Positions 1-7,103 of a stretch of DNA of 57,990 nt are shown here, in pieces; the stretch's first letter is position 1; every line of letters starts with the position of its first letter. Below the pieces are notes generated by a model, which did no database searches, was not told the DNA's origin, and saw only the letters and a program-made list of their open reading frames with translations. The position numbers and the translations under genes are program-made. The stretch is from an uncultured Muribaculum sp. (GTDB taxonomy: Bacteria > Bacteroidota > Bacteroidia > Bacteroidales > Muribaculaceae): NCBI GenBank assembly GCA_910587665.1, contig CAJUMZ010000020.1:1-57990 (forward strand), given 5' to 3'.

Positions 1-68
1 AGTTGAGTTCTTCAATGCGATTAGATAATTTTGCACTTGCTTGTTGACTCTACAAAAATGTTGGTAAA

Positions 69-100
69 TTTCGTTTTTTCGATGTCATGCGCTATCTTTG
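69..100 (+). promoter_or_regulatory. Putative tsaC promoter
   Basis: TATCTTTG at 93-100 fits the Bacteroidetes -7 consensus TAnnTTTG. A weak -33-like TTTCG lies at 69-73, 19 bases upstream. Transcription would begin near 107, which favours the ATG at 123 as the gene start. A second TAATTTTG at 26-33, with GTTG at 2-5, could be an additional upstream promoter. Confidence 0.4.
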
Positions 101-122
101 TAAATTGGATAATGTGTCAGTA

Positions 123-692
123 ATGGATTTGAATGAAGATTTACAACGCGCCTCGGACACCGTAATGCGCGGTAAAGTGATACTTTATCCCACCGATACA
201 GTGTGGGGCATAGGGTGTGACGCCACTGACAGTGACGCCGTAAGTCGTGTTTATGCCATAAAGCGGCGTTCCGACAGCAAGGCGATGCTTCTCCTTGTCG
301 ACTCTATCGACACGGTTAAGCGGTATTTTCCGCATGTCACTGCCGATGCCGAGTCGTTGCTTCTGGATAGCGAACGCCCTACGACGGTCATTCTTCCGGG
401 AGCTTGCGGCATCGCACCGGGGCTGATCGCAGCCGACGGTTCGGTAGGCGTCAGAGTGACCCGTGAAAGATACTCGCGCGAGCTTTGCCGTATGGCGGGA
501 GTGCCTCTGGTCTCGACATCGGCAAATATAAGCGGAGAGCCTACCGCAAAGTGTTTTGCAGAAATTTCCACCGAGATAAAGAGGGCGGCAGACTATGTGT
601 GCGAGGCAATACGTGATGACTGTAGCCCGGGCACGCCGTCACGTATAGTAAAGTTGAATTCTGACAACACCATAACCGTCATTCGCCCTTGA
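123..692 (+). CDS. tsaC: Threonylcarbamoyl-AMP synthase (YrdC/Sua5 family)
   Basis: This cytoplasmic enzyme makes L-threonylcarbamoyladenylate from threonine, bicarbonate and ATP, the first step of the t6A modification at A37 of ANN-decoding tRNAs. The YrdC fold is recognisable from YPTDTVWGIGCDAT near the N-terminus, the basic KRRSDSK stretch that follows and the STSANISGEPT motif in the second half. At 189 residues it is the single-domain form without the Sua5 C-terminal domain. I chose ATG 123 over the in-frame ATG at 87 because a -7 promoter motif covers 93-100 and because family members usually begin a few residues before the EDL-helix; the longer form would be 201 residues. The stop overlaps the TTG start of the next gene by four bases, suggesting translational coupling. 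Confidence 0.9.
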   Translation: MDLNEDLQRASDTVMRGKVILYPTDTVWGIGCDATDSDAVSRVYAIKRRSDSKAMLLLVDSIDTVKRYFPHVTADAESLLLDSERPTTVILPGACGIAPGLIAADGSVGVRVTRERYSRELCRMAGVPLVSTSANISGEPTAKCFAEISTEIKRAADYVCEAIRDDCSPGTPSRIVKLNSDNTITVIRP

Positions 693-2104
693 CACTTCAT
701 GCACGACATAGAATGATGTATGTTGTCTCCGATTTCTTGGCGACTAATCTTGCCATGTTTCTGCTTAACCTTGTCAGGTTCAATATTGAGGCGGGGGCGA
801 GACATTTCAGTACGCTGGGGGCGTTTCTGTCCAATGTCAGTGTCGTGACCGAGCAGATCGTATTTCCGGTTGTGATGCTTGGCATATATTGGCTTTCAGG
901 ATATTACAATCAGGTGTTCATGAAGTCTCGGCTTCAGGAGCTGAGCGTGACACTTGGAAACGCGCTGGTGGGTGCTGTATTGTTTTTCTTTGTCGCGATG
1001 ATCAATGACCTGCAGCCCGATCGCGGACATACATATCTACTTATATTGATCGTGTTCGGCATACTCTTTACCTGCCTGTATGTGGAGCGATACATCATTA
1101 CTTCGTCGGCAAAACGCAAGATTGAAAGCGGCATATGGGCGCTTAACACTCTGATTGTCGGGACAGGTAAGGACGCGGAGGAACTGCTTCTTCGTCTGCG
1201 CCGGCTTCAGCCTGTGATGGGCCTTAACGTGCTCGGCTTCGTTTCGACGGGAAATGAGGGGAATGCTTGCGAGATGTCCTTGCCGGTATATTGTATCGAT
1301 GAGATAGAAACGGTGAGTGACAGGCTCGGAATAAGAAAATATGTGGTGATGCAGCAGGCGGGAGGAGAAAATGTGACCAAGGATGTGATCAACCGTCTTT
1401 TGCCTACCGACCGCGGCGTGTTGATGTCGCCGGGATTGTATCAATTGCTTACCACGAGGGTGCGCACCGCCAATATCGCCGGTGAGCCGCTTGTGGATGT
1501 CGCCCACGCGCCGATAAGCGATTTTACGATCAATATGAAGCGGGTTATCGATGTTACCGTGTCGGCTTTGGGATTGTTGCTGTCGGCTCCGGTGATATGT
1601 TTGTTGGGCATATTGATAAAGATGGATTCCAGGGGTCCGGTGATATACAGCCAGATACGCATAGGCAGGCATAAAAAGCCTTTCCGGATCTACAAGCTGC
1701 GCACAATGTACACTGATGCCGAGTCAAAAGGTCCGGCACTTTCGATGCCAAATGACACCCGCATTACAAAGATCGGTCATGTGTTGAGGAAATACCGTCT
1801 TGACGAGTTGCCTCAGTTCTGGAACGTGCTGATAGGTCAGATGTCGCTTGTAGGTCCGCGCCCGGAACGCGAATATTATATCAACCAGCTTCTTGAGCGG
1901 GCACCTTATTACGCCCTCGTGCAACAGGTGCGCCCGGGCTTGACTTCCTGGGGCATGGTGAAATACGGTTATGCTTCTGATATCGACGGCATGGTGGAGC
2001 GCCTTCGCTACGAGCTGCTCTATCTTGAAAATCTCTCTCTTCGCGTTGACATCAAGATTATAATATATACATTTAAGATAGTATTCACAGGTAAAGGAAT
2101 TTAG
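689..2104 (+). CDS. Exopolysaccharide polyprenyl-phosphate sugar transferase
   Basis: This is an integral membrane initiating sugar transferase of the undecaprenyl-phosphate glucose/galactose phosphotransferase type, which loads the first sugar-1-phosphate onto the lipid carrier for capsule or exopolysaccharide. The N-terminal ~120 residues hold several hydrophobic segments. A Rossmann-like middle part follows (VGTGKDAEEL near 155), and the C-terminal bacterial sugar transferase domain starts near residue 284 (KRVIDVTVSALG), with KLRTM, YRLDELPQFWNVL and GPRPEREYY motifs. At 471 residues it has the usual length of the two-part family. The start used is a TTG overlapping the tsaC stop; an ATG at 713 would remove eight residues. 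No other polysaccharide genes are adjacent, so the product glycan is unknown. Confidence 0.88.
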   Translation: MTLHARHRMMYVVSDFLATNLAMFLLNLVRFNIEAGARHFSTLGAFLSNVSVVTEQIVFPVVMLGIYWLSGYYNQVFMKSRLQELSVTLGNALVGAVLFFFVAMINDLQPDRGHTYLLILIVFGILFTCLYVERYIITSSAKRKIESGIWALNTLIVGTGKDAEELLLRLRRLQPVMGLNVLGFVSTGNEGNACEMSLPVYCIDEIETVSDRLGIRKYVVMQQAGGENVTKDVINRLLPTDRGVLMSPGLYQLLTTRVRTANIAGEPLVDVAHAPISDFTINMKRVIDVTVSALGLLLSAPVICLLGILIKMDSRGPVIYSQIRIGRHKKPFRIYKLRTMYTDAESKGPALSMPNDTRITKIGHVLRKYRLDELPQFWNVLIGQMSLVGPRPEREYYINQLLERAPYYALVQQVRPGLTSWGMVKYGYASDIDGMVERLRYELLYLENLSLRVDIKIIIYTFKIVFTGKGI

Positions 2105-2117
2105 AATTTAGACTATT

Positions 2118-3911
2118 GTGGTTCAGAATATAGGACATACGACGAGCAATTGGTTTTTCGCGTTGCTCCAATGGCGCGAGAAGCATATCAAGGAAAAGAA
2201 TTTCATCCTGATACTTGCTTTTATAACCGGTATATTATGTGGATTTGCCGCCTTGATATTCAAGTGGCTCATTCACTTCATTTCAAGCTCATTGCTGCTT
2301 AACATAGATATAACAGGCGGTAACTATCTCTATCTGCTTTACCCGCTGGTAGGCATCATCATAGTGAGCTGCTATGTGAGGTATGTGGTAAAGGATAATA
2401 TCTCGCATGGTGTGACGAGGGTCTTGTATGCGATTTCCCAAAACAAGAGCCGGCTGAAAGGGCATAACTGTTATACTGCGGTTGTGGCTTCCTCGATTAC
2501 TATCGGGTTTGGCGGTTCCGTCGGGTCGGAGGGCCCTATTGTGTCCACCGGTGCTGCGATCGGTTCCAATCTTGGACAGGCATTTCGACTGTCGCCGCGA
2601 CTATTGATGATTTTGGTAGGATGCGGTGCGGCTGCCGGCGTAGCCGGTATTTTCAAGGCTCCGATATCAGGCGCGCTATTCACGCTCGAGGTGCTTATGA
2701 TTGACCTTACCACCGTGTCGGTGATGCCGTTGCTTATCTCTTCCATAACTGCAGCGACTGTAGCCTATATTTTCACCGGCTACGATGTCGAATTTTTCTT
2801 TGCGCAGAGTGAAAACTTTATGACGGTCAGGATTCCATATGCGATAATGCTTGGCGTGTTGTGTGGGTTTGCCTCACTTTACTTCATCCGCATCATCAAC
2901 ATGATGGAAAATTTTTACTCAAAAGTAAAAAATCCATGGACACGGGCTACTATCGGAGGTACCATACTTGCCGTGCTGATATTCTTTTTCCCTCCGCTTT
3001 ACGGTGAAGGATATAATGTGATTACGAGCATGCTCAACGGCGACGCCGGATCGGTAGTTGACGGTTCGATATTTTACAATGACCGTAACACACCGTGGTT
3101 TATCGTGCTGTATGTGGGTGGTCTTTGCCTGTCAAAGGCGTTTGCCACCTCGTCTACCAATGGTGCCGGCGGTGTAGGCGGTACATTTGCCCCGTCACTT
3201 TACATGGGCTGTATGACCGGATTCTTCTTTTCCTACCTGCTCAATACAATGGTTGGGCTTGACCTTTCGGTAAAAAATTTCGCGCTTATGGGAATGGCGG
3301 GAGTCATGTCGGGGGTTATGCACGCACCACTTATGGCAATCTTCCTTACTGCCGAGCTTACGGGAGGGTATGAATTGTTTTTGCCTTTGCTTATTGTGTC
3401 GACAATCTCTTACGGCACGATAAAGGTGTTTGAGCCTTACAGCATTTATGCCATCCGACTTGCAAAGCGCGGGGAGTTGTTGACCCATCATAAGGATAAG
3501 TCGGTGCTGCGTCTGTTGAAGATAAACAGTGTGATTGAAAATGACTTCAAACCGGTGACACCCGACATGAATCTCAAGCAGATGGTAGATGTGATATCGC
3601 AGTCCAACCGAAACCTATTCCCGGTGCTTGACAGCAATGAAAATCTGCTCGGGGTGGTGCTTCTTGATGACATACGCAATATCATGTTCCGCCCCGATCT
3701 TTACAAAAAGATGTATGTAAGCAAATTCATGAGTATGCCGCCTGCAAAGATAGAGATAGGCGACACGATGGAAAATGTCATGAAGACATTTGACAAGACC
3801 GGCGCGTGGAATCTTCCCGTGGTTGAAAACGGGCGTTACGTAGGATTTGTGTCAAAGTCGAAGATTTTCAACTCTTACCGCAGAGTGTTGCGCCACTATT
3901 CTGAAGATTAG
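2118..3911 (+). CDS. ClC-family chloride channel/antiporter with CBS domains
   Basis: This membrane protein of the ClC family moves chloride, probably in exchange for protons. It shows about ten or more hydrophobic segments over residues 25-440, the selectivity-filter motif GSEGP with the gating glutamate at residue 138, and the later GGVGGTFAPSL motif. The C-terminal ~130 residues hold a pair of CBS domains (KQMVDVISQSNRNLFPV and NVMKTFDKTGAWNLPVV), which in this family bind adenosine nucleotides and tune gating. A GTG start at 2118, 13 bases after the preceding stop, gives 597 residues, normal for the CBS-carrying subgroup. It probably shares a transcript with tsaC and the sugar transferase. 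Its 3' end faces the transglutaminase gene across 33 bases. Confidence 0.92.
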   Translation: MVQNIGHTTSNWFFALLQWREKHIKEKNFILILAFITGILCGFAALIFKWLIHFISSSLLLNIDITGGNYLYLLYPLVGIIIVSCYVRYVVKDNISHGVTRVLYAISQNKSRLKGHNCYTAVVASSITIGFGGSVGSEGPIVSTGAAIGSNLGQAFRLSPRLLMILVGCGAAAGVAGIFKAPISGALFTLEVLMIDLTTVSVMPLLISSITAATVAYIFTGYDVEFFFAQSENFMTVRIPYAIMLGVLCGFASLYFIRIINMMENFYSKVKNPWTRATIGGTILAVLIFFFPPLYGEGYNVITSMLNGDAGSVVDGSIFYNDRNTPWFIVLYVGGLCLSKAFATSSTNGAGGVGGTFAPSLYMGCMTGFFFSYLLNTMVGLDLSVKNFALMGMAGVMSGVMHAPLMAIFLTAELTGGYELFLPLLIVSTISYGTIKVFEPYSIYAIRLAKRGELLTHHKDKSVLRLLKINSVIENDFKPVTPDMNLKQMVDVISQSNRNLFPVLDSNENLLGVVLLDDIRNIMFRPDLYKKMYVSKFMSMPPAKIEIGDTMENVMKTFDKTGAWNLPVVENGRYVGFVSKSKIFNSYRRVLRHYSED

Positions 3912-3944
3912 CGGATCAATACTGGTATTGTATTCAATTAATAC

Positions 3945-5468
3945 TTACTTTTTATAAGTATAGTCGACGCCGGGATTTTCACGGGAGTATGTCGGCATGC
4001 ACATGCCTGTCACCGATCCGATGTAAGTAGGGTCGGAAATATAATACGTAGTGCCGTCGTGCATGTAAGCATCGCCCTTGATGGGCTGTGACAGTCTTAC
4101 CGATGCGCTTTCATGTCCCGGAAAATTGATAAGCTGGTTTTCAATACCGAGCACATTCCAAAGCAGGTAAGTGTAAAAGATTGCCCTGTCCTCGCAGTCA
4201 CATTTGGGATAGTAGAGAATCTCCTCAAGGAAATATGGCTTCTCAAAACCGTGGAAAGCTTCGTCGGTCGCATATTCAAATGCACCCTGTACGAATTGCA
4301 GCAATGAGTTGACAGCTTCAAGTTCTTCCTTTCCTTCAAGCTGTGACCTGAACTGTGATACTATGTTTTCGCGCACGTCGGCGAGTATAGTCGACCGGGC
4401 GAAATCGGCGGTGGGCATCTGCGGATAACGGTACAGTATCGGGAATATGTTGGCATTGACTTCTCCCGACAATGTGAGATCTTTAAATTTAAGGTCGTAT
4501 TTATGGGGCTTGTAGGGTAGTGTCAGCCCTGAGATACGGAGATCCATCGGATTTCCGGTATCGGCGTTTTTCGGAAGTTCACAGGTAGAGATGCTTGACA
4601 AGGTCTGCGAGTCAACCGATTTGTCGGTAAACACATAAAACTTTTTGCCATCGACTTTCATGTAGGCACGGGCGTAGACAGTCTGCTTGAACGGAATAAG
4701 CAGGACTGCATTGCTTCCGGTCATGCCTATGCGCACGTCATATCCCATGCCTACAAGCAAAAAATGCTTCAACGCCATGCGGGAGGATATGGATTGAGAG
4801 GCATACTTACTGTCGACATATGATGATACAAGCTCATATCGCAGATAATCGTTGAGGGTCATCTTGTCGGCTGCCGTGCTGATCTCTTCAATAAGGCGGC
4901 GGGCATTGTCATTTCCCGCAAATTCACGCCATTGAGCACCGAAATCCCTTGGTGATGAGAGCCGGTTGGTGACATGTATGTCGATTTCCGGCACACTTAC
5001 CGGAAGTCCATAGAAATCAAAGGCATAGTCTCGCGCCGGGGAATTTCCGGCAGGTTGAGCAGGCTGTGGTTTCGGTTGCGGCTTTGGCTGAGGGAGTGGT
5101 TGTTTCCCCGGTTGAGGTTTTGGCTGTGGCTTGGGTTGTGGAGTGGGCTTAGGTTGTGGCGCGACAGTGACAGCCGGTTGTGAGGGCGCGGGTGCCGGGG
5201 TTGTCGGGGATGCAGGAATGTCACCGACAGTAGGAACGCGCTCCGGTTTTGGCACGGGATCGCTCTCTTCGCCTTTGAATTGCTCGAAGTCGCTCCACAC
5301 ACCGTCAAGAAATTTATCGTAACGCTCAAGCACGCCGTTGCGATATGAATTATATCCTTCAAGCAATCCTTTCCTGAAGTCGGCGAAGGAGCCGCCTGTT
5401 GATTGTGCCATAGCGATGCCTGCACTAGCCAAAGTAGTGATTACGGTTGAGAATATACGATGTTTCAT
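3945..5468 (-). CDS. Exported transglutaminase-like protein with Pro/Gln/Lys-rich linker
   Basis: A secreted protein of 507 residues with a clear signal peptide ending AMAQS. After a charged helical stretch (residues 25-75) comes a low-complexity linker rich in PKPQ repeats, roughly 90-145, then a folded region ending in a transglutaminase-like core. The probable catalytic triad is Cys425 in CDCEDRA, His452 in GHESASV and Asp479 in SDPTY, all present with normal spacing. Such folds act as cross-linking enzymes, amidases or cysteine peptidases, and the substrate here cannot be told. It is the last gene of the exported-caspase cluster, separated from the preceding gene by 90 bases that hold a strong hairpin, so it may be expressed at a lower level or separately. 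Function in the cluster is inference. Confidence 0.75.
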   Translation of the reverse strand: MKHRIFSTVITTLASAGIAMAQSTGGSFADFRKGLLEGYNSYRNGVLERYDKFLDGVWSDFEQFKGEESDPVPKPERVPTVGDIPASPTTPAPAPSQPAVTVAPQPKPTPQPKPQPKPQPGKQPLPQPKPQPKPQPAQPAGNSPARDYAFDFYGLPVSVPEIDIHVTNRLSSPRDFGAQWREFAGNDNARRLIEEISTAADKMTLNDYLRYELVSSYVDSKYASQSISSRMALKHFLLVGMGYDVRIGMTGSNAVLLIPFKQTVYARAYMKVDGKKFYVFTDKSVDSQTLSSISTCELPKNADTGNPMDLRISGLTLPYKPHKYDLKFKDLTLSGEVNANIFPILYRYPQMPTADFARSTILADVRENIVSQFRSQLEGKEELEAVNSLLQFVQGAFEYATDEAFHGFEKPYFLEEILYYPKCDCEDRAIFYTYLLWNVLGIENQLINFPGHESASVRLSQPIKGDAYMHDGTTYYISDPTYIGSVTGMCMPTYSRENPGVDYTYKK

Positions 5469-5506
5469 TGACGGAGATTTTTGTTGGTTAGGCTTTGATT
5501 GTGATT

Positions 5507-5546
5507 GATTGCCGTTAAAGCCATATTACCGGCTTTAACGGCAATC
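5507..5546. terminator. Hairpin between the LPP20-like and transglutaminase genes
   Basis: Perfect 16-base arms at 5507-5522 and 5531-5546 enclose an 8-base loop. No strong T-run follows on the minus strand, so it may be a partial terminator, a processing site or an mRNA-stabilising element within the cluster rather than a full stop. Confidence 0.5.
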
Positions 5547-5558
5547 TGTTAGTTGAGT

Positions 5559-6194
5559 TTATTCCTGTGCGAAACCTTCCTGAACGAAGGATGCGATTTT
5601 GTCAGCATGGCGTTGTGCGGCTTCGCTCTCTTTCATTGCGTTTTCAAGAGCGCGCAGACGAGCCTTGGAAGCTGCGTTTTCGCTTACGATAAAGAATGTC
5701 TGAAGCTCGAAAGTGCCGTCACCGTTGTCGCGGATGATAGAGTAGCTTTCTTCCATCTCGCCCTTGATCTCTTTTTCTACAAGGCGCTCGTAAGCTCCAT
5801 AGAAGTGATCAAACTCATCGGCGGCTTCAGTGCCGTCGCCGGCCATGTCGCTTACCACGCGACCTTTAAGCGAACTTCCTGCCTGCTGTGCGTAAGTTGT
5901 GCAAGCGTTGTTGGTAGCCATCTGCTTGCCGATGTTCTTTGATTTGAACTTGGATGCAACGCCTACAACCTCCCTGCCATCTTCGCCAAGGGTGTTCAGC
6001 TTATCGTAGTGTTTCAGAAGAGCAACTTCGAGGGTGCGTGAGCTTGCGAAAAGCTTCCAACCTTCTTTCTTATACTCTTTCATCTTTTCCTTCTTTTCCT
6101 TGTTAAGGGCTTTTTCCAACTGCTTGTTAGTGTCAGCTGACGCCATCGGTGCCATCAGGCATACGGCGAGAAGTAGCATAATTAACTTTTTCAT
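5559..6194 (-). CDS. Exported LPP20-like protein of unknown function
   Basis: A 211-residue exported protein with signal peptide ending in MASAD and no lipobox. The first third is very lysine/glutamate rich (EKALNKEKKEKMKEYKKEG), probably a helix. The rest (NACTTYAQQAGSSLKGRVVSDM through ALENAMKESE) resembles LPP20/FlgP-type domains, in which a helix is followed by a two-stranded sheet. That assignment is tentative and from memory of the family pattern. It lies 34 bases downstream of the DUF4384 gene and belongs to the same run of exported proteins. No enzymatic motif is visible, so a structural or scaffold role at the envelope is the best guess. Confidence 0.6.
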   Translation of the reverse strand: MKKLIMLLLAVCLMAPMASADTNKQLEKALNKEKKEKMKEYKKEGWKLFASSRTLEVALLKHYDKLNTLGEDGREVVGVASKFKSKNIGKQMATNNACTTYAQQAGSSLKGRVVSDMAGDGTEAADEFDHFYGAYERLVEKEIKGEMEESYSIIRDNGDGTFELQTFFIVSENAASKARLRALENAMKESEAAQRHADKIASFVQEGFAQE

Positions 6195-6228
6195 CTTAGT
6201 AAAATTAAAGGTTAGTAAATGTTTATGA

Positions 6229-7101
6229 TTATTTTTTTATTTCCAGATTCATTATCCTGACTCCCATCTTTGAGTCATATTTGCGGCATTTCACCAGCCA
6301 TTTGTTGAAGCTGTCGTAAGAGAGCATGCGCGGCATGTTGTCACCTGCATAATTGTCGACTACCTTTGAAAACGGCTGCGGTGAAAACACTACATAGAGC
6401 TGATTGTGCTCGACATCCTCTTCCGCTGTCATGACAAGCTCGTCGACCTCGCCATGCTCTGGTTCACCCGACGCTGCGTGGAAAAAGACATACTCCTTGT
6501 TGTGCTTCACCTTTACCTGTCCGGAGGTATTGTTGGTGTAGGGGAGCAGGCTGTAGACATTGTTTTTGTCGTCCACGAGGAATGCCGCCACATATCCGTC
6601 AACCGGACTTTTCAGATAGAGATACATGTCGTCGCCGGAGCGGAAACGCGTGTCGGCATTGACCGTGCGAGTACCGTTGCGCAATACGCTTGCCGCGAAG
6701 TCAACGGCGTCGTTGGAAATTTCCTTCGCCTTTCCGCTCACCTTGCAGGTGACGATATAATATCCGTCGGAATCAAGCTCATAGCTAAACTCCGGATCTT
6801 TTGTGTCGGCAATCCATTCGCCCTTTAGAGCCGATTCGTTGAGCATGGAGAAGTAGGTTGATTCGCCACGGTCCGACACTACGTCACGCTGATAGGTGTC
6901 CTGGGTCACCACCGTACCGAATTTTTCAGCAAGAGCCTTGGCGCGCGCACCGTTCAGGGCGGCACGCTCGCAGTCGGCGCGCGACTCGGTCTTGCCGCCG
7001 TAGTAGGTGTATTCGCCATGCACGGTCTCAATATCTCCAGCCTTTGCTGTGCAGATAATCGCCAGCGAGGCAATTGCCGTCAACAATCTTTTGGCTGTCA
7101 T
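6229..7101 (-). CDS. Exported DUF4384 protein with LPP20/FlgT-like N-terminus
   Basis: A 290-residue exported protein with signal peptide ending TAKAGD. Residues ~25-130 (ADCERAALNGARAKALAEKFGT onward) look like the N-terminal domain of LPP20/FlgT-type envelope proteins. Residues ~150-245 (GDDMYLYLKSPVDGYVAAFLV, then YSLLPY) match the DUF4384 pattern, a beta-sandwich often found beside or fused to caspases and serine/threonine kinases. It sits two bases downstream of the caspase gene, so the two are almost certainly co-translated. This genomic pairing supports a role as binding partner or regulator of the caspase; the molecular function is not known. Confidence 0.72.
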   Translation of the reverse strand: MTAKRLLTAIASLAIICTAKAGDIETVHGEYTYYGGKTESRADCERAALNGARAKALAEKFGTVVTQDTYQRDVVSDRGESTYFSMLNESALKGEWIADTKDPEFSYELDSDGYYIVTCKVSGKAKEISNDAVDFAASVLRNGTRTVNADTRFRSGDDMYLYLKSPVDGYVAAFLVDDKNNVYSLLPYTNNTSGQVKVKHNKEYVFFHAASGEPEHGEVDELVMTAEEDVEHNQLYVVFSPQPFSKVVDNYAGDNMPRMLSYDSFNKWLVKCRKYDSKMGVRIMNLEIKK

Positions 7102-7103
7102 GA

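Noticed and set aside
1037..1672. A 211-codon open frame on the minus strand inside the sugar transferase gene
   Set aside because: It is fully antisense to a well-supported gene, has no recognisable domain, signal or promoter, and has the biased composition of a shadow frame.
3941..3961. Small 7-base hairpin between the ClC and transglutaminase genes
   Set aside because: It overlaps the transglutaminase stop codon and is A/T-rich and weak; not enough to call a terminator.
5050..5165. Repetitive DNA in the transglutaminase gene as a possible non-coding repeat array
   Set aside because: The repetition is explained by the Pro-Lys-Pro-Gln linker of the protein and stays in frame.
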